A stretch of DNA of 64,000 nucleotides from an uncultured Taibaiella sp. (GCA_937870855.1 CALMWT010000125.1:16970-80969), one strand, 5' to 3'; positions 44,389-53,797 are shown, counted from the first letter of the stretch. The notes: generated from the letters alone by a model not told the origin. Translations and numbers: made by a program.

Positions 44389-46137
44389 CTACGCTAACAC
44401 CACCTCTCGTTGCAACATTTCTTCGTAGCGCGCTAACTCTTCTTTTGCATCCGAAAGCAGCAACTTATAATAGCTAATACCGGCGAGCAGGTTGGATCGG
44501 AATTTTTCAAGCACCTTAGTTTGTGCTGTGTCCATGTGCTTTTGGAAATAGTCAATGTATAGTTTCAGTTCGTTGACAAACATGTGCGGACGAGGGAGCT
44601 TATTGGTAATTTCCGATCTGTCGTAGATATGATCTACCATTTGCTGCAAGCTGAAAACACCAGAGAAAAAAGCAAGGTTCGGACCAGGACAAATAGCCAC
44701 AGCAGATAGCTGATGCGGCAAGTACATTTCATTCTTCAACCGCACCGAAGTGGTAAGCCCTTCACACAAACAATCTTTTTCTTCTAAAGCTTCTATTTTT
44801 TGCTGCAACACTTGTTCCGGCAAGTTCGACTCCTTTAGTTGTTTGATCTTCAGGTGCTGGTATTTTCTCGATGCAGTGCAGATAGGCTGATCAGTAAACT
44901 CTGTATCGGAAGAAAGATATTTTTTGTAGCAGGGACTGCCCGGACGGTTGCGCTCTACCCTATCCTTGCGCTGCGCTTCGCTGCTGCTTCTGCGAAAGTT
45001 GTTGAAAGGAACGCCGAGCGGAGAAGCATTGCTCAGATAGTAATCGTTTGGCGAAGCAGATGCAAGCTGTGATAAGGTGGTGTCGTCCACATTGGTAGCT
45101 TCGGGCACCAGTAAGAAGGGACTGCCCCAGCCGGTTCCATCCAGTTGATAATAATCCAGAAGAAAGGTCTGCTCTTCTCCGGTTCCTATGCCGCCCTGGG
45201 CTGCTATGCGTTGCGGTGCAGTTTCCGGTAGCTGCAATACTCCTTTTGCTGCAAGAGAGCGGTTACACAGATCAAACAATTCCTGCCGCAGCTCTGCTCT
45301 TTTGTTTTTAAACTCTTCAAGAATTGGCCCCATCAGCAAGCCTTCTGTTGCAAAAGCATGACCACCACAATTTAATCCTGACTCTATTCTGAATTCCGAA
45401 ACCCACAATCCTTTCTTTGCAAGCAATTTGCCCTGTACCAGCGCCGAGCGGTAATCGCTTACTTTCAATATGATTTTCTTTTTCAAAACACCTGCTTCAT
45501 CGGGAAAGAAATCTGCAAACTGCTCTGCATAGGCATACAGCTTAGGATTGTAACCGGCCGAGAAAACCACAGACGATGAAAGGTTGCTTTGTGCAAAGCC
45601 ACGCAATGCCGAGAGTGCATCGGAGTATTCATCGGGCAGGCGATTACCCTCTTTGTCATACCGCGCGTTATCTACCTTAGCCATTATGTTTACGTCTATG
45701 GCACCTGGGGCAACAGCATTGCTCAATTCTTCTTCCAAACCTTTCTTAATAGCCGCATCGATTGTTTGGAGAAAAGTATTGAACTTGTTTTTCAGCGCTG
45801 CGTTTTCCGGCAGCAATTGAAAGTATTTCCAAAGCTCTGTTCCCTCTTTCAAAGGCTGTGCTTTCAATAAGGCAATTTGTTCCCCTACCAGTTCCTGCAT
45901 CATGTTGAGGTAAGCAGTTATTCGCTTTGCACGATAGTCGTGTTCTTTTTCGGAAATAGGAATGTACACCTTACCATTTTGCAAACAATGATAAGACCGC
46001 ATGTGCTCAATAAGCTCATCTTCTATAATGGAAACAACAGACGATATGCCATAACGCGCTACCTTCAACGGAGAATCTATACTGAAACAAAGCCCTAAAA
46101 CAGGGATATGGAATGTGTGCTGCGATGCGTTGCTCAT
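44389..46137 (-). CDS. Large NPD-like TIM-barrel protein of unknown function
   Basis: 582 residues from the ATG at 46137; a start 15 codons earlier would fall between the upstream box and its presumed promoter. Segments resembling FMN-dependent nitronate monooxygenase/PfaD barrels are GISSVVSIIEDE near the N-terminus, ESGLNCGGHAFATEG (about 252-266), QGGIGTGEE (about 314-322) and YQLDGTGWGSPFLLVPEA (about 330-347). The rest, with a Cys-rich C-terminal region, is unlike any enzyme I know. A flavin-dependent redox reaction is a guess. An FNR-like box upstream places it in the NO/low-oxygen regulon. Confidence 0.6.
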   Translation of the reverse strand: MSNASQHTFHIPVLGLCFSIDSPLKVARYGISSVVSIIEDELIEHMRSYHCLQNGKVYIPISEKEHDYRAKRITAYLNMMQELVGEQIALLKAQPLKEGTELWKYFQLLPENAALKNKFNTFLQTIDAAIKKGLEEELSNAVAPGAIDVNIMAKVDNARYDKEGNRLPDEYSDALSALRGFAQSNLSSSVVFSAGYNPKLYAYAEQFADFFPDEAGVLKKKIILKVSDYRSALVQGKLLAKKGLWVSEFRIESGLNCGGHAFATEGLLMGPILEEFKNKRAELRQELFDLCNRSLAAKGVLQLPETAPQRIAAQGGIGTGEEQTFLLDYYQLDGTGWGSPFLLVPEATNVDDTTLSQLASASPNDYYLSNASPLGVPFNNFRRSSSEAQRKDRVERNRPGSPCYKKYLSSDTEFTDQPICTASRKYQHLKIKQLKESNLPEQVLQQKIEALEEKDCLCEGLTTSVRLKNEMYLPHQLSAVAICPGPNLAFFSGVFSLQQMVDHIYDRSEITNKLPRPHMFVNELKLYIDYFQKHMDTAQTKVLEKFRSNLLAGISYYKLLLSDAKEELARYEEMLQREVVLA

Positions 46138-46163
46138 GCGGGTGATTGAGAGAAATGAAGAAG

Positions 46164-46207
46164 CGAAGGTCGCAGACTTCATGCTCCTGAAACATGAGCG
46201 ATGTCAT
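46164..46207 (-). promoter_or_regulatory. Candidate FNR-like box upstream of the NPD-like gene
   Basis: ATGAG-CGAT-GTCAT at 46194-46207 differs from the best palindrome at two positions. A weak -7-like GACCTTCG lies at 46164-46171 with the recurrent 29.5-bp distance. This is the weakest of the seven sites. Confidence 0.35.
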
Positions 46208-46278
46208 AAATTGGGGTGCTAATGATTACTGTTCACCAGTTTTCTGGTGACATCTGTCTTTATAAAAGTTGAAACTCA

Positions 46279-46494
46279 TCAATAGGGCTTGCCACTTTTG
46301 TAGTCGTATATGTCTTTGATGATCTGGCAGATTTCATATTGTTCCTTTCCCTGGTAATAGGTAAGCCAACTACCCAGTGATCTCATAGATACATTCATAA
46401 ACATGCTTTTCATTTCATCAACACTCATGTTTTTCAGGTCAAAGTTTAAATGAGAAATTGGCATTCCCTTTTTGTTTTGTGACATTGCAGGCAT
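46279..46494 (-). CDS. Small hypothetical protein
   Basis: 71 residues (or 68 from Met4). The composition is ordinary, with the sequence KNMSVDEMKSMFMNVSMRSLGSWLTYYQGKEQYEICQIIKDIYDYKSGKPY resembling a helical protein. No domain is recognised. It lies upstream of the NPD-like gene on the same strand. Confidence 0.45.
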   Translation of the reverse strand: MPAMSQNKKGMPISHLNFDLKNMSVDEMKSMFMNVSMRSLGSWLTYYQGKEQYEICQIIKDIYDYKSGKPY

Positions 46495-46900
46495 TTAATG
46501 AGGGTAAAGAAAATACGCCAGAAAGTAGAAGGGAATTGAAGCTGCGAAGAAATTGGCAGCATGAAATTGGATTCAGCTTGGTGACGCCTAAAAGGCAACG
46601 TTGTGAAGGTAGGGTATTCGGCAATAAGAAAATCACAAAGTGGGAGGGCAGGGAGAGGTGCTATTAATAAGTAAAATCCAAGATAACGTTTTTGCTGCAT
46701 AACTTGTTGTTCCAAATTAAAAGAAAACGCTTAATCATCAAATATAAGGTAGTAACCTTCGAATACTAAGTATTCATTTTGACGTTGTACTTTGTCCAAT
46801 GCGGAAAGGGAATACAAAGGCGCAGGGAAAGTTGGGACTTTAAAGCATCATTCCCCCGCTGGCCTGAATTTTTTAGTATCCACGGAAAAATAAGACTACT
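46495..46900. other. Intergenic region with two adjacent palindromes
   Basis: 406 bases with no convincing gene. Two palindromes lie side by side at 46746-46759 (AAGGT-AGTA-ACCTT) and 46761-46775 (GAATACT-A-AGTATTC). They look like operators and precede the lipoprotein gene at 46901 by about 125 bases. Confidence 0.5.
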
Positions 46901-47392
46901 ATGAAACGAGTTATGTATTCTATCGTGGCATTTGGCGCTTTAAGTTTTGCAGCCTGCAACGATTTGGCTAATAGCGAAGAAAACACAAGCGATTCTACCA
47001 CTGTAAGCACCGGCAGTATAGAAATGAGTACAGGATCGGGCGGCTCAAGCGCCATGGCAAGCTATATTGATCTGAAAACCGGCGGATCTGTTCGCCGCGA
47101 TGAAGCATCGGGTCGTTATGTAGATGAATCGGGCAATCCTGTAGATATTTACGTGGATGTAAACAGTCGTGATACTTTTTCTGCCACCAGCGGACAAATT
47201 GTAAACAATGCACTGATACATGAAGGAGACAACTGGCGTGTGGATGATACGAAGATCAAGATAGATGGGGACGAGATAAAAGTGAAGCAGGGCGATGATA
47301 AAATAAAGATGGACGGCGATGAGTATAAAGAAAAGATAGGCAATACGAAGGTGAAGATGGAAGATGGCGAAACGAAGGTGAAGACAAAATAA
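46901..47392 (+). CDS. Lipoprotein with charged KIK-DGDE repeats
   Basis: 163 residues. A lipobox (FAAC) ends the signal at Cys19, followed by a Ser/Thr/Gly-rich linker. The middle (YIDLKTGGSVRRDEASGRYVDESGNPVDIYVDV) looks like a small beta domain. The last 50 residues repeat KIKxDGDExKxKxG four times, alternating Lys and acidic residues. The family is unknown. It is probably an outer-membrane lipoprotein; the repeats could bind cations (inference). Confidence 0.75.
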   Translation: MKRVMYSIVAFGALSFAACNDLANSEENTSDSTTVSTGSIEMSTGSGGSSAMASYIDLKTGGSVRRDEASGRYVDESGNPVDIYVDVNSRDTFSATSGQIVNNALIHEGDNWRVDDTKIKIDGDEIKVKQGDDKIKMDGDEYKEKIGNTKVKMEDGETKVKTK

Positions 47393-47416
47393 AATCCTGC
47401 ACCAATTGGATTTAAT

Positions 47417-47449
47417 AAAAGGGTGGCTTCGGCTGCTCTTTTCCTTTTT
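47417..47449 (+). terminator. Terminator with TTCG tetraloop after the lipoprotein gene
   Basis: AAAAGGGTGGC and GCTGCTCTTTT pair (three G-U pairs in RNA) around a TTCG loop, followed by CCTTTTT. Confidence 0.65.
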
Positions 47450-47530
47450 GCAATGAAGGGCAATCTATCTCTTGGGGAGCGAAGGCACGGTAATCTGCTA
47501 AACTACTACCTTCATTACAAATACATCGTC

Positions 47531-47896
47531 ATGCTCACCCATATTCATCCCAAGTTGCCCATGCGAAACAAACAAGCAACAAGAGAGTTTTATGTGGGCA
47601 AGTTAGGCTTCAGGGTAGTTGGCAATAGAGACTATGATGGCTACCTGATGGTAGAAAAAGACCACATCGAGCTTCATTTCTTCGAATACAACGAACTTGA
47701 TCCGAAAGAAAACTATGGGCAGGTGTACCTCCGCACCAACGATATTGATAAACTGTATGCCTGGCTGCTGGAACATAACGTAGCTATTCACCCCAATGGC
47801 AAACTGGAAACAAAGCCCTGGGGGCAAAAAGAGTTTGCCCTGCTTGACCCGGACAATAACTTGCTCACCTTCGGGCAAAGTGATTTGCTTCCTTGA
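47531..47896 (+). CDS. VOC-superfamily (glyoxalase/bleomycin-resistance-like) protein
   Basis: 121 residues from the ATG at 47531. The paired beta-alpha-beta-beta-beta modules are visible: HPKLPMRNKQATREFYVGKLGFRVVGN and EKDHIELHFFEYN, then YLRTNDIDKLYAWL and KEFALLDPDNNLLTFGQ. This is close to bleomycin-resistance-protein-like VOC members that bind a ligand rather than turn it over. The substrate is unknown. Confidence 0.85.
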   Translation: MLTHIHPKLPMRNKQATREFYVGKLGFRVVGNRDYDGYLMVEKDHIELHFFEYNELDPKENYGQVYLRTNDIDKLYAWLLEHNVAIHPNGKLETKPWGQKEFALLDPDNNLLTFGQSDLLP

Positions 47897-47897
47897 A

Positions 47898-47918
47898 CCG
47901 GTAACAATAAAATACCGG
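47898..47918. terminator. Hairpin between the VOC gene and nosY
   Basis: CCGGTA and TACCGG form a six-pair stem (extended by one pair) with a nine-base loop between two converging genes. The minus strand follows with TTTTT. Confidence 0.45.
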
Positions 47919-47929
47919 CAAAAATCTGT

Positions 47930-48697
47930 TTACAAATCTTTCTTCCTGAATATTCTTACCGACAGAAACAAAGGAACTACTACCCAAAACACCATGCAGC
48001 TTATGGAAAAAATGCTGCCCGTGGCAGAGCCAAGAAATTTCTTAAACAATGCGCCGGAGTAGCCCATGAGCGCAGAAGTATCAAGCTGCAACAACATGAG
48101 TACACGCGCAAGGTCTATGGGATTGAAAGCGATAATGGCAATCACGGCCTGATCTATGGGATAGTCGCTGAAGGAATAAATGAATGCAATGAGCAACCCA
48201 TCGAAAAGCAGCGTAAAGAAAAGAGCTACCACGAGGGCAATGCCGATGCCGCGGGTTTTGTCTTTCGACTTTACAAAGATGAGCAGTGCAAGTGAAGAGA
48301 AAATAAGTGTTAGCAATACGCCTGTCAGCACCAGTATCAACGATTCCGTTCCTGAAACAAGGAATAAGAGTGGCAAACCAACGCCCACTGCATACGCAGC
48401 AGCAAGAGAAGAAGCCATGCCTATATACTCAGCAAGAATCACTTTTTGCCGCTTTATGGGTTGCGACAGCAGCAGCTCTGTAAACTCAATAGAGTTGAAA
48501 AAGTAGATAGTGGCGAAAAGAATAGTAATAATTGGAACGAACAGCAAGGTGACGTTCAGCAGGCTCAATAAACCTTTAGACGGATTGCTGTCTAAGTTCA
48601 ATACACTAATGGAAAGCACCGCAAGGATGATGGTGTACACAAGAATAATCTTGTTTCGGAGCAAATCGAGCAGTACGTATTTTATGATTGTTTTCAA
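47930..48697 (-). CDS. nosY: NosY-type ABC transporter permease
   Basis: 255 residues, six helices, ABC-2 type permease. The start KYVLLDLLRNKIILVYTIIL and a soluble QPIKRQKVILAEYIG loop are typical. With NosF it forms a transporter that, with NosD, delivers sulfur or copper for the CuZ centre of N2O reductase. It is last in the nos operon, 53 bases after nosF. Confidence 0.9.
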   Translation of the reverse strand: MKTIIKYVLLDLLRNKIILVYTIILAVLSISVLNLDSNPSKGLLSLLNVTLLFVPIITILFATIYFFNSIEFTELLLSQPIKRQKVILAEYIGMASSLAAAYAVGVGLPLLFLVSGTESLILVLTGVLLTLIFSSLALLIFVKSKDKTRGIGIALVVALFFTLLFDGLLIAFIYSFSDYPIDQAVIAIIAFNPIDLARVLMLLQLDTSALMGYSGALFKKFLGSATGSIFSISCMVFWVVVPLFLSVRIFRKKDL

Positions 48698-48750
48698 GTC
48701 GTTTATATTTCTCGCAACTGACGCGACGGTTTACCGCAATGTACACGGCG

Positions 48751-49485
48751 TTAGTTATGTTTCATTGCAGGCAACTCTGTTCTCATTACCTGCGCTATTA
48801 CTTTGTTTAGTTTGCTTTCTCCGGTTGATGCCTGCAACTCTTCCACTGTTTTATAAAACATCAGATTGCCGTCTTGCAGGTATATAATGTGGCTGGCGAT
48901 GCCTTCCAGATCGCTGAGGACGTGTGACGTGATGAGAATCAACTTTCCGGCTGCACGTTCTTTAACCATTTTCTCCTTCAGCAATTCGCTCGATAGCGGA
49001 TCAAGCCCTGCAGTTGGTTCGTCAAGAATGTAGATATCGGGCGAAAACAAAAACGCAAGACATGCACTTACTTTCTGCCTTGTCCCCCCCGACAGGCTGC
49101 GCATTGTTTTGGTTTTCATTTTATCAAGCCCAAAACCGTAAATCAGTTCTTCATCATACTGTGTATGGTCTTTACGGATTTCTTTGATCATTTTTATTAC
49201 CTGTTCAATGGTCATGTTATCGGGATAACGACCAATCTGAGGCATGTACCCAATCTTTGAACGGTAAGCCCAATCTTCCCGCACTACATGATTGTTGATA
49301 GTGATCTTTCCTTTTTCAGGAATTACCAAACCAAGAATTGACTTTATGAGCGTAGTCTTTCCTGATCCATTAGGACCCAGCAAGGAGATAGCTTGGCCTT
49401 CCTGCATTTGCAGGTTGATGTTATCTAATGCTTTAAACTTTCCAAACGATTTTGTAAGCCCCTCTATCCTTATCATAACTTCCAT
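48751..49485 (-). CDS. nosF: NosF ABC transporter ATP-binding protein
   Basis: 244 residues. Walker A GPNGSGKTT is at 37-45, the signature LSGGTRQK near 136, and Walker B YILDEP follows. It powers NosY and NosD for CuZ maturation. The start overlaps the nosD stop by 13 bases. Confidence 0.93.
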   Translation of the reverse strand: MEVMIRIEGLTKSFGKFKALDNINLQMQEGQAISLLGPNGSGKTTLIKSILGLVIPEKGKITINNHVVREDWAYRSKIGYMPQIGRYPDNMTIEQVIKMIKEIRKDHTQYDEELIYGFGLDKMKTKTMRSLSGGTRQKVSACLAFLFSPDIYILDEPTAGLDPLSSELLKEKMVKERAAGKLILITSHVLSDLEGIASHIIYLQDGNLMFYKTVEELQASTGESKLNKVIAQVMRTELPAMKHN

Positions 49486-50705
49486 TTTTTAGTGCGTGGT
49501 GCATCGTCTTTCAACTGGTCGGGTATAATGCTGGGCATCACCTTCTCCACCTGATCCATAATGTTGGTAAGAAAGCTCCGGTACAAGATCATAGCCGTAG
49601 GAATTCGTTCTGTAATAACCGAATAAACACTGACAGGATAATAAGGCACATCGCCTACACCATCTCTGTCCAGGTCGTAGCCATCGTACTTGTCCCAATA
49701 ATTATTGCGAAAGGTATTGAGCATCATCGTACCATTAGTAGCTACATCAAAAGAGTTGCCCAGAAAATTATTTTGCTCAAACACATTGTCGTCGCAGCTC
49801 GCCTGTATGCGCATGGCCCATCCGTTATCACTAAAGATATTTTGTGCCACATGAATCCGGCTGCTGCCTTCCATAAATATGCCCACGGTATTTCTGTCGA
49901 ACTTGTTATGCTCGATCTTGCTGTCAGAAATATCTTTCAACAGAATGGCATAAGCAGCGTCTCCCCAGTTGTGTCGAAATATATTGACGCTCATCGTTAC
50001 GCCCTTTGTGTACATCACGGCTACGCCCGCGCCATTGTTGCTAAAGGTGTTGTAGCTGTAAGTATCGTTGTGAGAAAACATAAAATGTAGTCCATAGCGA
50101 ATGTTGCCGAACGATTTATTTCTTTCGATAAAAGAATTAGTTACAAACTCAAAGTAGATACCGTCTCGATGCCCCGACAGGGTATTTCCTTTTATGGTTA
50201 AGGCATCGCACTTCCACGCATGAACGCCGTTGCCCGATTGTAATTCGTCTTTTGCAGAGGCACGTACTTCATTGTTTTGTATGGTGCAATTCTTACTGTT
50301 TTGCAGGTAAATGCCGTATGTGGTGTTGAATATTTTGCAATCGGTTATGGTGACGTTCGAAGCATCCTGAAGCTTGATGCCCGCCATATCCACAAGGCTG
50401 CTCCGCCCTGTGTTCTGTACCTGAATTCCTTTTATGAAAACATTGTTTGCAGCTACGATAAATACCTCATACTTTTTGAAACCATCGAACACGGGATAGC
50501 CTTCGCCAATGATAGTAAGTGGCTTTTGGATAATAATGCTGTGCTGGTTGTAGTTTCCTTTTGAGAGAAGAAGTGTATCTCCGCTGGCAGCTTTGTTGAT
50601 GACCGCCTGCAAATTTTGGTTCATCTGCACACGGTGGGTTGCCGCATCAGCCAATAATGCCACACAAAACAGCAACACAAATAATATAGTGGATCTTATA
50701 AACAT
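49473..50705 (-). CDS. nosD: NosD periplasmic copper-site maturation protein
   Basis: 410 residues from the ATG at 50705, where a clear signal peptide starts (MFIRSTILFVLLFCVALLADA). The body is a right-handed beta-helix of PbH1 repeats (NCTIQNNEVRAS, LTIKGNTLSGHRDGIYFEF, SFIERNKSFGN). NosD cooperates with NosFY in building CuZ of N2O reductase. One base separates its start from the nosL stop. Confidence 0.93.
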   Translation of the reverse strand: MFIRSTILFVLLFCVALLADAATHRVQMNQNLQAVINKAASGDTLLLSKGNYNQHSIIIQKPLTIIGEGYPVFDGFKKYEVFIVAANNVFIKGIQVQNTGRSSLVDMAGIKLQDASNVTITDCKIFNTTYGIYLQNSKNCTIQNNEVRASAKDELQSGNGVHAWKCDALTIKGNTLSGHRDGIYFEFVTNSFIERNKSFGNIRYGLHFMFSHNDTYSYNTFSNNGAGVAVMYTKGVTMSVNIFRHNWGDAAYAILLKDISDSKIEHNKFDRNTVGIFMEGSSRIHVAQNIFSDNGWAMRIQASCDDNVFEQNNFLGNSFDVATNGTMMLNTFRNNYWDKYDGYDLDRDGVGDVPYYPVSVYSVITERIPTAMILYRSFLTNIMDQVEKVMPSIIPDQLKDDAPRTKKWKL

Positions 50706-50706
50706 G

Positions 50707-51123
50707 CTACTCAATATCACCCCAGCGCAGTATGGGAATTTGCAAACTATCCATGAACTGCTTCGCCTCATCTTCACTGGCAAATGCAGCATAATCGCCA
50801 TTCATGGGACTGTTGAAAAATTCATGTTTAAGGTAGATTGCTTTTTCCGCATCAAGCGGTGTATTCGCACCTTTCCTATAATCTTCTACAAACAGCATAT
50901 TTTTTCCGGCAAGACTTGAACCCACATATTGTTTCATGCAAAGCACATCATCGAATTTATAGGCGCGTCCTTTTTCTGTCAGTGCTTCCGCAGCATAACG
51001 ATCATCTACAATCGTCATTTTACAATGGGCACATGCATCTTTGCCATACTCAATAGGTTCAAAACCTCGTTTACAAGATGCAAGCAAAAAGATGCAAGCA
51101 GCGAAAATCAGAAACTGTTTCAT
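50707..51123 (-). CDS. nosL: NosL copper chaperone lipoprotein
   Basis: 138 residues from the ATG at 51123. The lipobox (LLASC) is near residue 16-17. The conserved copper site is in KDACAHCKMTIVDDRYAAE, plus a later Met and Cys (DDVLCMKQYVG). NosL is an outer-membrane-facing Cu(I) carrier for NosZ assembly. It overlaps the upstream membrane-protein gene by four bases. Confidence 0.93.
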   Translation of the reverse strand: MKQFLIFAACIFLLASCKRGFEPIEYGKDACAHCKMTIVDDRYAAEALTEKGRAYKFDDVLCMKQYVGSSLAGKNMLFVEDYRKGANTPLDAEKAIYLKHEFFNSPMNGDYAAFASEDEAKQFMDSLQIPILRWGDIE

Positions 51124-51707
51124 GCCATTTTCTTTTTTGAACGTTTCCATTCATAAAAACAAACACCTACCAGAATGCCACCGGCTATGATGTAAAACCA
51201 TCCACCTATGTCGGGTTGCGAAAGCGCCTCGAAGTTGAGCATCTTTTTATAACCAATGAGCGGTGGCTGATAAGCCATGCCTGGTACTTTTATAGGTGCG
51301 GTAGGATCGAGGTTATGTCCGTAATCGTACTCCCATTTCCAAAAGTCGTACATGGATATGGCAGCAATAAGCAGAAAGATAGAAGTCCAGATGTAGTACC
51401 CAATTCTCCTGTTCCAGAAAAAAACTAAAAGACCTAAACCACAAAAGCTTCCCAGCACTATAGGCAAGTACACAAACTCTTTGAAATCTTCTTCATGAAT
51501 TGTCTTCATGCCGATGTAGTGATTCAAACCATTGATAATTTCCACATCACCCGAAAGATGATTGATCCAGATATTCATGTATATCCCTTCAGGATACTGC
51601 GGCGCAGCCAGATCAATACGCCACATAGGAAAGAACCACAGCGTAGCGATACATGCTATTACTAGAAATATGCTGATTCTTCCTCCGAGACTTAATTTAT
51701 TCTTCAT
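51120..51707 (-). CDS. Nos-associated membrane protein of unknown function
   Basis: 195 residues from the ATG at 51707, four membrane helices. The first periplasmic segment contains PQYPEGIYMNIWINHLSGDVEIINGLNHYIGM, with His, Met and Trp. It sits between nosZ and nosL and overlaps nosL by four bases, so it is cotranslated. Homologous genes occur in nos clusters of Bacteroidota. A role in copper handling or electron supply is plausible but unproven. Confidence 0.75.
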   Translation of the reverse strand: MKNKLSLGGRISIFLVIACIATLWFFPMWRIDLAAPQYPEGIYMNIWINHLSGDVEIINGLNHYIGMKTIHEEDFKEFVYLPIVLGSFCGLGLLVFFWNRRIGYYIWTSIFLLIAAISMYDFWKWEYDYGHNLDPTAPIKVPGMAYQPPLIGYKKMLNFEALSQPDIGGWFYIIAGGILVGVCFYEWKRSKKKMA

Positions 51708-51766
51708 GACGAAAAGAAATAAAAATGGCAGTACATACCTGTGCACTGCCATTTGATGAAATGAAA

Positions 51767-53746
51767 TTACTTAGCTGCTACCGCTGTAGTGTCTTGCTTG
51801 CCCATATACCATTTGAGTGGCGTATTAGAACCGGCAGGAGATACACGGAGATAACCTTGCATTTCCTGATGCAGCGCAGAGCAGAAGTCAGTACAGTAGA
51901 ACGGATAGATACCAGATTTCTTCGGCACAAACTTCAGAGTATTTGTTTCGCCTGGCATAATTAATAGCTCTGCATTATCAGCATGTTTCACTGCAAATCC
52001 GTGGGGAATATCCCAGTCTTGCTCCAGATTGGTAATGTGGAAATAAACTTCGTCGCCTACACGCACACCTTCAATATTATCAGGCGTAAGGTGTGAACGA
52101 ATTGCAGTCATATATACATGCACTTTGTTGCCTTCACGCACAACTTTAGTTTCCTTTTCCCCTTTGGCAAGATATGGATGCTTGTTGTGGTTGATGTCGT
52201 AGAATTTCACACTTTGACCTTTAATCTTGTCTGCAAGAATAGCCTGCGCATAGTGTGGCTCACCAATTGTTGGATAGTCGAGCAACAGTTGCATTTTGTC
52301 TCCCTCTATTGAGTAAAGCTGTGCACTTTGCGTTAACTCAGGACCTGTAGGTAAGTAACGATCTTTAGTGATTTTGTTGTAGGCTACTACATACTTTCCA
52401 TAAGGCGATTTCGTATCACCACCCGGCACCATGAGGTGACCGATAGAATAGTAAGTAGGAACACGATCTAAAACAGTCAAATCTTTCAGACTCCATTTTA
52501 CGATTTCAGAAGACACGAAGAATGAAGTGTAAGCATTTCCTTTCGCATCAAACTCTGTGTGCAAAGGTCCAAGACCTGGCTTTTTCACTTCGCCATGCAG
52601 CGCAGCTTCATACTTTATAACAGGAATACCGTGGTAGTCGCCTTCAAATGTTTTGGCGGCAATTGCTTTTTGAATTTTATCGAAAGAAAATACAGGAATC
52701 AAAGCTGCAAGTTTACCACTACCTACAATGTATTCACCGGTTGGGTTCACATCGCATCCATGTGGCGACTTAGGACAAGGAATAAAGTAAACCATGTCTT
52801 TAAGTTCGTTAGGATCAAGCGTTATTACTTCCTTCATTATGTTTGAGGTTGCAGTGTGCGTTTCTTCGTTCAGAACATTGTGATAATATTCTGTAGTCAT
52901 CTTACGTCCCTTACCAGCTTTTACATACTCCTCTGCTTTTTTCCAGTTGATAGCAACGATAAAGTCTTTATCTTTTTGTGAAGAATTTACTTCCTTCAAA
53001 GTATTTGCCTGCTCTGAGTTGTAGCAAGAAAGGAAGAACCAGCCATGAGAAGGCCCTTTACCTGCACGTGCAAGATCAAGATCCACACCGGGAAGAACAA
53101 TTTGAAAGCTGATGCCCATGTTGCCCGTTTGCTGATTGATGCCAACAAAAGAAACAGTGCTTTTGAAGTTTGCTTTAAAAGATTCCGCAGTCAACGCTAC
53201 TTCTTGCTCTGCAATAGGAACAGAAAAACGTGTACCGGCAATGATGTATTCACTGTTTTCTGTAATGAACGGAGAAGAGTGATTACCCCCACTGTTTGGT
53301 ATTTCCAATACTTCAACCGTCTTAAAAGTTTTCAGATCAATTCTTGCAACACGCGGTGTATTGTTGGCATTAGCAAACAACCAACGACCATCGTGCTCAC
53401 CATTTGTTACAGATAATGCCAAGTGGTGCTCATCGTCCCAGGGAATGAAGCCATGTGATGTTTGCAGCATCGGTTTGGTTTCCTCATTATAACCATATCC
53501 ATTTTCAGGATTTTGAGAAAAAACCGGAATAACTTTTAGTAACCTTCCTGATGGCAAACCGTAAACTGATACTTGTCCGCTAAAACCTCCTGATACAAAA
53601 TTGTAAAACTCATCGTACTTCCCTGGCGCGACATACACCTTTGAGGCAGCGTCGCCGCTTACTGCTGCTTCTGTTGTTTTCATCTTACAGCTTTGAGCGA
53701 AAACTATCGCACCTACGGCTATAAGAATTAATGAGAACCGTTTCAT
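51767..53746 (-). CDS. nosZ: Nitrous oxide reductase NosZ, Sec-type (clade II)
   Basis: 659 residues. The export signal is Sec-like with FAQSC at 16-20, so possibly a lipoprotein; no Tat twin-arginine motif. The propeller has the His motifs of the CuZ centre (DDEHHLAL, GEHDGRW, SPHGCDVNP, GPLHTEFDA, GEPHYAQ). The C-terminal cupredoxin has the CuA motif with Cys618, Cys622, His626 and Met629. It reduces N2O to N2 in the periplasm, probably fed by the cytochrome c encoded just upstream. Confidence 0.96.
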   Translation of the reverse strand: MKRFSLILIAVGAIVFAQSCKMKTTEAAVSGDAASKVYVAPGKYDEFYNFVSGGFSGQVSVYGLPSGRLLKVIPVFSQNPENGYGYNEETKPMLQTSHGFIPWDDEHHLALSVTNGEHDGRWLFANANNTPRVARIDLKTFKTVEVLEIPNSGGNHSSPFITENSEYIIAGTRFSVPIAEQEVALTAESFKANFKSTVSFVGINQQTGNMGISFQIVLPGVDLDLARAGKGPSHGWFFLSCYNSEQANTLKEVNSSQKDKDFIVAINWKKAEEYVKAGKGRKMTTEYYHNVLNEETHTATSNIMKEVITLDPNELKDMVYFIPCPKSPHGCDVNPTGEYIVGSGKLAALIPVFSFDKIQKAIAAKTFEGDYHGIPVIKYEAALHGEVKKPGLGPLHTEFDAKGNAYTSFFVSSEIVKWSLKDLTVLDRVPTYYSIGHLMVPGGDTKSPYGKYVVAYNKITKDRYLPTGPELTQSAQLYSIEGDKMQLLLDYPTIGEPHYAQAILADKIKGQSVKFYDINHNKHPYLAKGEKETKVVREGNKVHVYMTAIRSHLTPDNIEGVRVGDEVYFHITNLEQDWDIPHGFAVKHADNAELLIMPGETNTLKFVPKKSGIYPFYCTDFCSALHQEMQGYLRVSPAGSNTPLKWYMGKQDTTAVAAK

Positions 53747-53797
53747 AAATGTGTGTGATTAAGAATAAAAAAAATTGTGTGTGTGATTATTGATTAC

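Noticed and set aside
46138..46182. Upstream start for the NPD-like gene at 46182
   Set aside because: It would lie upstream of the transcription start implied by the box and the weak -7 element; Met at 46137 is preferred, with moderate confidence only.
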